Made by a program: the position numbers and the translations under genes. From Acetobacteraceae bacterium (GTDB lineage: Bacteria > Pseudomonadota > Alphaproteobacteria > Zavarziniales > Zavarziniaceae), in NCBI GenBank assembly GCA_947379865.1, contig CANCOY010000071.1, forward strand, positions 1 to 19,903: 19,903 nt of DNA. The letters run 5' to 3'. Shown piece by piece: positions 1 through 7,078 of this stretch. The notes under the pieces are model-generated. The model worked only from the letters and a program-made list of their open reading frames with translations. It made no database searches and was not told the DNA's origin. How positions within the stretch are numbered: position 1 is the first letter of the stretch; every line of letters begins with the position of its first letter.

Positions 1-1200
1 CTCAACGGTTCAACAGCGGCGATAGTTACCGTGGGGGGTGTTGGCGAAGACAGTCTGGTTAACGTCGAGAATCTGATCGGTGGTTCTGGAACTGACACTC
101 TTACGGGCGACAGTCTCGCAAACGTCCTCAAAGGTGGCGGTGGCATTGATACCCTGAATGGTGGGGCGGGTATTGATACAGCCGACTATTCCGACAAGAC
201 GGCAGCGGTGGTGGTTACACTGAACGCTGCCACGGCGGTCCGCGTGTCAGTTGCCGGCGTTGCTGACGACAGCCTTGTCAATATCGAGAACCTTATTGGT
301 GGGGATGGAAACGACAATCTGGTCGGCGACAGTCTTGCGAATGTGCTGAAGGGTGGCGCTGGCAAAGACACGCTGAACGGTGGCGTTGGCAATGATACGG
401 TTGACTATTCTGACAAGACCGGCTCGGTCATTGTCACTCTGGCTGGGGCAACTGCTGCCAATGTCACGGTTTCTGCCGTTGTCGAGGACAGTGTTGTCAA
501 CGCTGAGAACGTGACCGGTGGCTCTGGCAATGACACCTTGACGGGCGACAGCCTGGCGAACTCGCTGTCGGGTGGTACGGGGAATGACATTCTGAAGGGT
601 GGCGTTGGTAACGACACGCTTGATGGTGGTGCCGGTACGGACACGGCCGATTATTCGGACAAGACCGTGGCGGTTACGGTTATGCTCAATGGGGCTGTGG
701 CTGCTGCAGTGACCATTGCCACGGCGGCTGAGGATAGCATTGTCAACATCGAGAACCTGACGGGTGGCAGTGGCAATGACACGCTGACGGGTGACAGCCA
801 GGCCAATGCGCTGAGTGGTGGTACGGGGAATGATACCTTGTCAGGTGGAGCGGGCGCGGATGTGCTGACTGGCGGTGCGGGTGCGGATAACTTCCGCTAT
901 GCCGCAACGACAGACGGTGGCGACACGATCTCCGACTTCACCACCGGTGCAACGGGCACGGGAGACAAGATCTCATTTGTCAGCGCCAACTTTGGCAGTC
1001 TCACGGTGGGGGCCCTTTCCACCACCCTGTTCCTTGCCAGTTCGACAGGTGCTGCATCGGCGACGACCCAACGTTTCCTCTTCAACACCACCAATGGTGT
1101 CCTGACTTATGATGCTGACGGCAGCGGTTCAGGGGCGGCGGTGACCATCGCCACCCTGAACGTCCGCACCCTGGCCTCGACGGATATCATCATCGTGTAA
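1..1200 (+). CDS. RTX calcium-binding protein, C-terminal part (5' end outside window)
   Basis: The frame is open from base 1, so the gene begins upstream and about 399 C-terminal residues are visible. Seen: repeated glycine/aspartate nonapeptides of the GGxGxDxLxGG type, which bind calcium in parallel beta-rolls. They alternate with beta-rich spacers carrying DYSDKT and EDSxVNxEN motifs. The last ~105 residues lack these nonapeptides and contain DxISDF, a GDKISF segment, YDADGSGSG and a final DIIIV. This matches the serralysin/M10-type C-terminal region recognised by type I secretion systems. No catalytic domain is visible, so adhesin, S-layer-like or enzyme roles all remain possible. A secretion ABC/HlyD pair lies at 10928-14526. 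A strong terminator follows 88 bases after the stop. Codon choice is less GC-rich than in the glycosyltransferase genes downstream. Confidence 0.93.
   Translation, partial: LNGSTAAIVTVGGVGEDSLVNVENLIGGSGTDTLTGDSLANVLKGGGGIDTLNGGAGIDTADYSDKTAAVVVTLNAATAVRVSVAGVADDSLVNIENLIGGDGNDNLVGDSLANVLKGGAGKDTLNGGVGNDTVDYSDKTGSVIVTLAGATAANVTVSAVVEDSVVNAENVTGGSGNDTLTGDSLANSLSGGTGNDILKGGVGNDTLDGGAGTDTADYSDKTVAVTVMLNGAVAAAVTIATAAEDSIVNIENLTGGSGNDTLTGDSQANALSGGTGNDTLSGGAGADVLTGGAGADNFRYAATTDGGDTISDFTTGATGTGDKISFVSANFGSLTVGALSTTLFLASSTGAASATTQRFLFNTTNGVLTYDADGSGSGAAVTIATLNVRTLASTDIIIV
67..750 (+). repeat. Three tandem RTX modules of 73, 73 and 82 residues
   Basis: Modules starting at the EN(L/V) motif lie at 67-285, 286-504 and 505-750, with a fourth, partial one from 751. 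The first two are exactly 73 codons. The third is 82 codons because it carries one extra nonapeptide. Each runs from ENLxGG through GDSLAN, GG nonapeptides and DYSDKT to a VTL beta segment and EDSxVN. Bases 1-66 hold the tail of an earlier module, so the array continues upstream. Protein similarity is much higher than DNA identity, with wobble positions widely changed. This suggests old duplication kept by selection. Confidence 0.9.
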
Positions 1201-1287
1201 AGGGTGCGGCGTACTTCCAGCCTTGGAAGCGGTCGAAACAAACACCCCCCACGCCAGGAGGGTGCTGGGCCCGCAGGCAAAAACAGC

Positions 1288-1321
1288 AAAAAGTCCGTCA
1301 GAGCAATCTGGCGGGCTTTTT
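1288..1321 (+). terminator. Rho-independent terminator of the RTX gene
   Basis: A 15-bp stem (1288-1302 with 1307-1321) closes a GCAA tetraloop. The stem has only two G-U pairs and no unpaired bases. It begins with five A and ends with five T, so it could work in both directions. It isolates the RTX gene from the SRPBCC gene and the glycosyltransferase operon downstream. Confidence 0.92.
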
Positions 1322-1399
1322 GTTGTGCGTCGAATTTGCACGGTCATTGGTAAGCCTGATCCAGGGGCAAGCTTGGCAGGGCCGATAGTGTTTTTTTCG

Positions 1400-1415
1400 C
1401 TCAAATCATTTTGAG
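1400..1415. promoter_or_regulatory. Small inverted repeat upstream of the SRPBCC gene
   Basis: CTCAAA and TTTGAG form perfect 6-bp arms around TCAT, preceded by a run of seven T (1391-1397). It lies 53 bases before the chosen start of the SRPBCC gene and could be an operator half-site pair or a small mRNA hairpin. No clear promoter hexamers were found around it, so the assignment is weak. Confidence 0.25.
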
Positions 1416-1468
1416 AATTCTTGATGCCATGCCATAAGCCTCTCTCTTTCATGCAAGAGGATGCGCCG

Positions 1469-1915
1469 ATGGAATTGGACCATGTCGTCGATGAGATCGA
1501 AGCGCCGATTGAGCGGGTCTGGGACCTGCTGGCTGATCTTGGTGGCGTCGGGGCGCTTGTTCCCGACGGAGGAATTGCCGGCTTCCCGGCGGTCGAGAGC
1601 GTGTCGATGGAGGGGGAAGGGCAGGGGGCCATTCGCTTGGTCCACCTCGCCGGTGGTGCGACGATGCGCGAGCGCTTCGACCTGATCGACGTGGTGAACC
1701 GCACCATCATCTATGTGGGCCTGCCACCCAATCCGCTGCCGATCGAGGACTATCGTGCCACCATCGTGCTGACGGCGCTTGGTCCGGCACGCACCAGGGT
1801 CGACTGGAGCAGCACTGGCACGTTGAACGGTGCTTCCCTCGAAGATATCCGGACCGTGCTCGAAACGCTTCACACGACCCTGATCGACGGGGCGCGCCGC
1901 CTGAGCTGCCTTTAG
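1469..1915 (+). CDS. SRPBCC (START/Bet v1-like) domain protein
   Basis: The product is 148 residues, close to the usual ~145 for a single SRPBCC domain. Seen: an N-terminal EIEAPIERVWDLLAD segment, typical of the first strand and helix of the polyketide cyclase/dehydrase-like group. Alternating beta strands and a C-terminal amphipathic helix (LEDIRTVLETLHTTL) follow. Such proteins form a hydrophobic ligand-binding cavity; the ligand cannot be predicted. The start at 1469 is preferred because AGAGGA lies about 8 bases upstream and the family fold begins right there. In-frame TTG, ATG and ATG codons at 1421, 1424 and 1451 would add residues without family resemblance. No signal peptide is visible, so it is probably cytoplasmic. 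It sits between the RTX gene and a decayed RTX 3' end, so it may have been inserted into or duplicated with that locus. Confidence 0.8.
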   Translation: MELDHVVDEIEAPIERVWDLLADLGGVGALVPDGGIAGFPAVESVSMEGEGQGAIRLVHLAGGATMRERFDLIDVVNRTIIYVGLPPNPLPIEDYRATIVLTALGPARTRVDWSSTGTLNGASLEDIRTVLETLHTTLIDGARRLSCL

Positions 1916-1929
1916 AGCAAGGATATATT

Positions 1930-2075
1930 GGAAATCTTCCTGGCTCAGGTGATTTCCGTGGCACCGTTTCTTGTCTGATCCAGTGGCGGTGCATTGGCAG
2001 CGACGCGGCGCTTCCTCTTCAACACGACAAGTGGTGTACTGATTGGTGATCCCAACGGATAACATCATCGTGTAG
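1930..2075 (+). pseudogene. Decayed remnant of an RTX gene 3' end
   Basis: This otherwise gene-free stretch resembles the 3' end of the RTX gene at 1-1200. Read from 1967 it gives FLV-stop-SSGGALAATRRFLFN, then TTSGVL. This aligns without gaps with FLASSTGAASATTQRFLFN and TTNGVL near the end of the intact gene. After that an internal deletion removes the YDADGSGSG and ATLNVRT part. In a shifted frame, 2058-2075 encodes DNIIV-stop, matching the final DIIIV-stop. DNA similarity is plain at 2011-2036 and 2056-2074. Upstream, 1930-1966 aligns only loosely, so the left border is approximate. The TGA at 1976-1978, the deletion and the frameshift mean it cannot encode a secretion signal. Confidence 0.75.
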
Positions 2076-2094
2076 AGAGCGCCCCGTTCCCAGC

Positions 2095-4947
2095 ATGAAT
2101 TCTCCACAGCCAGACAGCCCCCTTGGCAGAGCCGCGGGGCATTTTCGTGCCGGACGCTTTGACGCGGCGGTGGCCAGCCTTGAAGCGTATCTGGCAGCTG
2201 ATCCCGGTGATCATGCCGCCTGGTTCTCTCTGGGGCAGGCGCGCTATCGTCTGGGGCAGTTTGGTGCGGCGGTCGACGCCTATCGTGAGGCGCTGCGTCT
2301 GGCGCCCGACAAGGCAGACTATGTCGCCGACCTTGGCACCGCCCTGAAGGCCGATGGGCGGCTGGGGGAGGCGGAGGCCATGTTGCGGGAGGCGCTGCGC
2401 CGGGCGCCTGTTAATCCCCTGCCGGCCCTGGCGCTCGCCGGTCTCTTGCTGGGGCAGCGCCGCCTCGCGGAGGCGGAGGGCCTCTATCGCACGCTGATTG
2501 CGACAGACCCTGTGCTTGAGAAAGCGGTGGAGGCGCTTGCCACAGTCATGCTGTCAGAGTCGCGCCCGGGCGAGGCGGTGACGGTGATCGAGGCCTATCT
2601 GCAGCGGCGGCCGGATGACCAGAAACTGCGGGCCCTTTTCTCGACAGCTCTCTCCAACCATGGCAACGCCCTTGGCCGCCTCGGCCGTCATGAGGAGGCA
2701 GTGGCGGCCCACCAACGCGCCATTGCGGCTCAGCCCCACTCGGCTGCGGCCCATGCCAATCTGGGCATTTCCCTGCGGGATCAGGGACGCATGGATGAAG
2801 CTGTAGCGGCGCATGAAAAGGCGATTGCAGCACAGCCAGACTTTGCCAGGGCTCATGCCAATCTTGCCAATGCGCTGCACCAGTTGGGTCGCCACGCAGA
2901 GGCGGAAGCTGCGATCCATACCTGTCTTGGCCTTGATCCCGATAATGCCCATGCCCGCTTCCTGCTGGGTATCCTGCAACTCCTGAGGGGGGAGCATAAG
3001 GCGGGCTGGCGGGATTATGAGGCGCGCATGGACATGCCGGACATTGCCCCCAGGCTGCCCGGCTGCCCGCGCTGGGATGGCACGCCGCTGGATGGCACCC
3101 TGCTGCTTCAGGCCGAACAGGGGGTGGGTGACACGATCCACTTTGTCCGCTTTCTGCCCTGGGCCAAGGCACGGGTGCGGACCCTGGTGATTACGGTCCA
3201 TGCCCCCCTGATCAGTCTGCTGCAACGGACCTTTGAGGGCATCACCTTCCTGCCCCATGACGGGCCACTGGTGCCAGCCCAATATGACGCCGCCGCCCCC
3301 TTGCTCAGCGTGCCCTATATCATGGGGTTGGAGCGGGCGGATATTCCCTCGGCACAGGGCTATCTCGCAGCCCCTGCTCCGGCGCAGCTGCCAGGGGGGG
3401 AGAGGGTGGGCCTGCGGGTAGGCCTGGTATGGGCGGGTAATCCGGCCCATGCCAATGATGCGGCCCGCTCCCTTTCTGCGGGCGCGCTGCTGCCGGTTCT
3501 CTCGGTCCCCGGGGTGGCCTGGTACAGCCTGCAGGTGCCCTCGGCCCTGCCAACCCTGCCCGAGGGCGTGCTGATCGAGGATCTTGGCCCAACGTTTACG
3601 GATTATCTTGATACGGCGGCCGCCATCATGGCGCTGGATCTTGTAATTACGGTGGATACATCGGTTGGTCATCTGGCCGGGGCGCTGGGGCGTGAAGCCT
3701 GGGTGCTGGTCCCCTTTGTGCCAGACTGGCGCTGGATGCTGGAGCGCGCGGACACCGACTGGTACACCAGCCTGCGCCTCTTCCGGCAGCACGCCCGTGG
3801 TGATTGGGCGCCAGTTATTGCCGATGTTGCGGCAGCCCTTGCCACCCGCGTGGGGGGCGGGACCACAATTGCTTCGGGCCAGCAGCAGGCCCTGGCGATT
3901 GCCGAGCGGGCGGTCTGCCTGCACGACCTTGGCCACTATGACGAAGCCGACGCCGCCTTCCTGGAGAGCCAGGCGCTTGACACGGGCAATACCATTAATC
4001 GGTCGCCCCTTGGCATGCTGCGCCTGCTGCGCGGCGACTTTGCCACCGGCTGGCAGATCTATGAGGCGAGGCTCGATAATGCCGAGCAGCAAAAGCGCCT
4101 GGCCGGCCTGCCGCGCTGGGATGGCAAGCCCCTTGAGGGACGCCTGCTGATGCATGCCGAACAGGGGTTTGGTGACACGCTGCAGTTTGCCCGCTTCCTG
4201 CCCCTGGTGGCTACACAGGTAAAGGGCCTGACGGTGATCGTGCAGAAGTCGCTGGTGCGCCTCTTGCAGCAGAGCTTCCCCGAGATTGAATTCCTGGCGC
4301 GCGGTGTGGCACCTGTTCCGGCCCATTACGCCGCCGTCTGCCCCATGCTGAGCCTGGGGTTTCTGGCTGGTATCAACGCAGGCAATGTACCGTCGGCCAA
4401 TGGCTATCTGGCAGAGCCGCCCCCGGCCAATCTGCCGGCGCCTGCAGCGGGGCACTTGCGCGTCGGGCTTGTCTGGTCAGGCAATCCTGGCCATGCCAAG
4501 GATGCCGCGCGCTCGCTTCAGCCCGGGGTATTGGCGCCGTTACTGTCTGTCCACTGCGTTTCCTGGTTCAGCCTGCAGGTGCCGGCCGCGCTGCTGCCCA
4601 TGCCCGCTGGAGTTCCCATGGTCGAGCTTGGCGGCAGATTTGGTGATTTCCTGGATACGGCGGCGGCCATCATGGCGCTTGACCTTGTCATCTCGGTTGA
4701 TACCTCAGTGGTTCATCTGGCGGGTGCACTGGGCAAGGAGGCCTGGGTGCTGCTGCCTTATGTACCTGACTGGCGCTGGCTGCTGGAGCGTGTGGATACG
4801 CCCTGGTATGCCAGCCTGCGTCTGTTTCGCCAGAAGACGCTGGGCGACTGGGGGCCGGTTGTGGGGGAGGTGGCTCTGGCCCTTGCCGCCCGGGTCAGGG
4901 CGACGTCCGGCAAGGTTGTTTCCGATGTTTGTCAGCCAGCAAATTAA
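2095..4947 (+). CDS. TPR protein with two tandem GT9-like glycosyltransferase domains
   Basis: 950 residues. Residues ~5-290 are about eight tetratricopeptide repeats (for example YREALRLAPDKADYVADLG). Residues 291-586 and 639-934 are two copies of a GT-B domain resembling glycosyltransferase family 9 (heptosyltransferase-like). Each carries an EQGxGDT motif, a VGLVWxGNPxHxxDAARSL motif, DTSxxHLAGALG and a VPDWRW segment. The linker between them contains one TPR-like unit (~598-632). Single-domain versions of this TPR-GT9 architecture are familiar in alphaproteobacteria; the doubled catalytic half is unusual. No signal peptide or membrane segment is seen, so it should be cytoplasmic. Donor and acceptor are unknown. 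The start at 2095 has only a weak ribosome site, but its N-terminus matches that of the next gene residue by residue. The next gene starts 16 bases after the stop. Confidence 0.88.
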   Translation: MNSPQPDSPLGRAAGHFRAGRFDAAVASLEAYLAADPGDHAAWFSLGQARYRLGQFGAAVDAYREALRLAPDKADYVADLGTALKADGRLGEAEAMLREALRRAPVNPLPALALAGLLLGQRRLAEAEGLYRTLIATDPVLEKAVEALATVMLSESRPGEAVTVIEAYLQRRPDDQKLRALFSTALSNHGNALGRLGRHEEAVAAHQRAIAAQPHSAAAHANLGISLRDQGRMDEAVAAHEKAIAAQPDFARAHANLANALHQLGRHAEAEAAIHTCLGLDPDNAHARFLLGILQLLRGEHKAGWRDYEARMDMPDIAPRLPGCPRWDGTPLDGTLLLQAEQGVGDTIHFVRFLPWAKARVRTLVITVHAPLISLLQRTFEGITFLPHDGPLVPAQYDAAAPLLSVPYIMGLERADIPSAQGYLAAPAPAQLPGGERVGLRVGLVWAGNPAHANDAARSLSAGALLPVLSVPGVAWYSLQVPSALPTLPEGVLIEDLGPTFTDYLDTAAAIMALDLVITVDTSVGHLAGALGREAWVLVPFVPDWRWMLERADTDWYTSLRLFRQHARGDWAPVIADVAAALATRVGGGTTIASGQQQALAIAERAVCLHDLGHYDEADAAFLESQALDTGNTINRSPLGMLRLLRGDFATGWQIYEARLDNAEQQKRLAGLPRWDGKPLEGRLLMHAEQGFGDTLQFARFLPLVATQVKGLTVIVQKSLVRLLQQSFPEIEFLARGVAPVPAHYAAVCPMLSLGFLAGINAGNVPSANGYLAEPPPANLPAPAAGHLRVGLVWSGNPGHAKDAARSLQPGVLAPLLSVHCVSWFSLQVPAALLPMPAGVPMVELGGRFGDFLDTAAAIMALDLVISVDTSVVHLAGALGKEAWVLLPYVPDWRWLLERVDTPWYASLRLFRQKTLGDWGPVVGEVALALAARVRATSGKVVSDVCQPAN
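2965..4896 (+). repeat. Internal tandem duplication of the GT9-like domain
   Basis: Copy 1 is 2965-3852 (residues 291-586) and copy 2 is 4009-4896 (residues 639-934). Both are 296 residues and appear to align end to end without a gap; the offset is 348 residues (1044 bp). Identical stretches include LDTAAAIMALDLVI, HLAGALG and VPDWRW. The 52-residue linker after copy 1 (3853-4008) carries a TPR unit like the one just before copy 1. The duplicated block therefore probably comprised one TPR plus the catalytic domain. Confidence 0.9.
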
Positions 4948-4963
4948 TCCCTAGGGTCGCTTC

Positions 4964-7015
4964 ATGCAGAATATCGCGCCAGACAGCCCGCTCGCCGCCG
5001 CCGCCGTCCACTACCGCGCCGGGCGCTTTGCCTCGGTGGCGCCGCTTCTGGAAGCCCATCTGGCGGCAAGCCCTGGTGAGCATGCCATCTGGTTCACCTT
5101 GGGCGAGGTGCGCTATCGCTTGCGGCAGTTCGCCGGGGCAGTGACGGCCTATCGCGAGGCCCTGCGCCTTGCCCCGGACCGGCCCGAATACTTTGCCGAT
5201 CTCGGTGTTGCCCTGAAGTCTGATCAGCGCCCTGCTGAGGCAGAAGCCATTTTGCGCGAGGCCATGCGGCGCGCGCCCGACAATACCTCGTCTGCCATGG
5301 CCCTGGCGGGCCTTCTTAACAGCCAGCGCCGCCGCAGCGAGGCGGAGACGGTCTATCGCACGCTACTGGCAGCCGACCCACTGATGGCGGGGGCGGTGGA
5401 GAACTTTGGCGCCCTGCTGATGGATTTGGGCCGGCTGGACGAGGCGGTAAGCCTGATCGAGACCTATCTTGTGCGTCGGCCCAAGGATGTGCGGCTGGTC
5501 TCGCTGCTCTCCATGGTGCTGGACCGGGGCAATAATCTTGATGCGGCCCTTGCCGTTGCGGACCGCGCCCTTGCCGTGGCACCGCCCTCTGGCCTTGATC
5601 CGCGCCTGGCATCCTATATGTCGCTGGTGGGGCGCACCGGCCGGCTCGATTTGCGCGGCCGCGTTCTCGACCTGCTCGCCAAGGCCATTCCCTTGAGCCT
5701 GCCTGACGACAACAGGGAGGCCTGGTTCAAGTGCGACCGCCAGGCCTTGTGGCGCTTTGCCTATCTGTTTCCCTATTACGGGGTGGAGGACCGGTCGCTG
5801 CTGAAGGTGCACCGCGCACTGGGCGAGCAGATTGCCGCAAGCCGCAAGCCACTGTTGCCGCCGCAGCCCGCCAAACAAGAGCCCGGCCGCCTGCGCATCG
5901 GCTTCCTCTCGCCCAATTTCGGGGACCATCCCATCGGCCATCTGCTGGCCCCCTTTTTTGAGACCCATGGGCACAGCCGCACGGAAGTCTTTCTTTATGC
6001 CACCCATATCTATGCCAAGGATGTGAGTGGTTACGGTGATCGCATCAGGGCCACCCCCGATCACTTCCGCGACTGCCGCAACAAGTCAGACGCAGAACTG
6101 GACGCCATCATTCGGGCTGACCGGTTGCATGTCCTCATCGATCTGGTGGGCTATCTTGCAGGTGGCCGGCCCGAGGTTCTGGCACTGCGGCCGGCACCAG
6201 TGCAAATCCACTGGCTGCAGTCGCTGGCGGGCATGCCGGCACCCTTCATCGATTACACCATTGTTGATCGCGTCATCGTGCCCGACGATGAGCGCGACAA
6301 TGGCAATGGCCCGCTGATCCGCCTGGCCGATGCCTTCCAGTGTGGAGAGATGCTGGCCCTGCCAGAGCGGCCACCGACACGCGCTGCCCTGGGACTGCCC
6401 GAGGCGGGCTTCGTGTTTTGCGCCTTTGGCAACTGGCTCAAGATCGATGGCCAAGCCTTTGCAGCCTGGATGCAGATTCTGGCTGCCGTACAGGGCAGCG
6501 TATTGTGGCTCTCCAAGGGTCCCACGCCGGGCGCGATTGCGGCTATGCGGCAATCAGCCAAGGCGGCGGGCATTGACCCGGCGCGCCTGATCCTCGGCCA
6601 ACGGACAGACGACAAGCTCTCCCACATTGACCGTCACCGGGCGGCGGATCTCTTTCTCGATACCTTCACCTTCAGCGCGGCCACCACCACCACGGATGCG
6701 CTTTCGGCCGGTCTGCCCGTGCTTACCAAGCGTGGCCGCACCGCCCAGGCCCGGCTTAGCGAGAGCCTGATCCGCGCTGTTGGGCCCAGCGAACTGGTGG
6801 TGGAGACGGCCGAGGATTTTGTCGCAACTGCCATCCGCCTGGCCCGCGATCCGGGCGAACTTGCCCACCACCGCGCAGCCCTGGCACAGGCCTTGCCCAC
6901 CAGTCGCCTGTTCGATGCTGGGCGGATGGTTCGCCAGTTCGAGCAGATCTATGAAACGGTCTGGCGGCGTCATGTCGCCGGCGAAGCGCCGGGGCACTTC
7001 GATGTTGTGCTCTGA
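4964..7015 (+). CDS. TPR protein with GT41 (OGT/SPINDLY-like) glycosyltransferase domain
   Basis: 683 residues. TPRs occupy ~5-200, followed by a linker to ~300 and a GT41 catalytic region to ~670. Seen: RIGFLSPNF then DHPIGH (His322), LIDLVGYLAGGRPEVLALRP, APVQIHWLQSLAG, FGNWLKIDG (Lys493), ADLFLDTF and DALSAGLPVLT. GT41 enzymes transfer sugars such as GlcNAc from nucleotide donors to Ser/Thr of proteins, using the TPRs to bind the acceptor. Lys493 matches the family's donor-phosphate lysine. The His of the usual GHTT motif is Ala573 here, while Asp578 is kept. The first ~190 residues align gaplessly with those of the preceding gene, which has a different catalytic domain. An AGGG lies about 9 bases before the start. 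It is probably cytoplasmic and co-transcribed with its neighbours. Substrate is not predictable from sequence. Confidence 0.9.
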   Translation: MQNIAPDSPLAAAAVHYRAGRFASVAPLLEAHLAASPGEHAIWFTLGEVRYRLRQFAGAVTAYREALRLAPDRPEYFADLGVALKSDQRPAEAEAILREAMRRAPDNTSSAMALAGLLNSQRRRSEAETVYRTLLAADPLMAGAVENFGALLMDLGRLDEAVSLIETYLVRRPKDVRLVSLLSMVLDRGNNLDAALAVADRALAVAPPSGLDPRLASYMSLVGRTGRLDLRGRVLDLLAKAIPLSLPDDNREAWFKCDRQALWRFAYLFPYYGVEDRSLLKVHRALGEQIAASRKPLLPPQPAKQEPGRLRIGFLSPNFGDHPIGHLLAPFFETHGHSRTEVFLYATHIYAKDVSGYGDRIRATPDHFRDCRNKSDAELDAIIRADRLHVLIDLVGYLAGGRPEVLALRPAPVQIHWLQSLAGMPAPFIDYTIVDRVIVPDDERDNGNGPLIRLADAFQCGEMLALPERPPTRAALGLPEAGFVFCAFGNWLKIDGQAFAAWMQILAAVQGSVLWLSKGPTPGAIAAMRQSAKAAGIDPARLILGQRTDDKLSHIDRHRAADLFLDTFTFSAATTTTDALSAGLPVLTKRGRTAQARLSESLIRAVGPSELVVETAEDFVATAIRLARDPGELAHHRAALAQALPTSRLFDAGRMVRQFEQIYETVWRRHVAGEAPGHFDVVL

Positions 7016-7078
7016 CATTGCGCTTATGGGCCTGCAGGCAAGGCGACAGGCAGGCGCTGCCAGACTGGAGATGCTGGC

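Noticed and set aside
67..750. Repeated blocks considered as a CRISPR array or intergenic repeat
   Set aside because: The repeats are in frame, of unequal DNA identity and encode the RTX motif. There are no short identical repeats with unique spacers.
1421..1468. Earlier starts for the SRPBCC gene (1421, 1424, 1451)
   Set aside because: The AGAGGA ribosome site is placed for the ATG at 1469, and the domain begins at once after it.
2554..4455. Long open frame (633 codons) on the minus strand
   Set aside because: It lies wholly antisense to the TPR-GT9 gene. Its translation is rich in Gln, His, Arg and Gly with no domain pattern. Long antisense frames are expected in GC-rich coding DNA.
7031..7057. 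GCCTGC/GCAGGC inverted repeat between the first GT41 and the GT4 genes
   Set aside because: It has short arms, a long loop and no U-tract. It is more likely chance in GC-rich sequence than a terminator.
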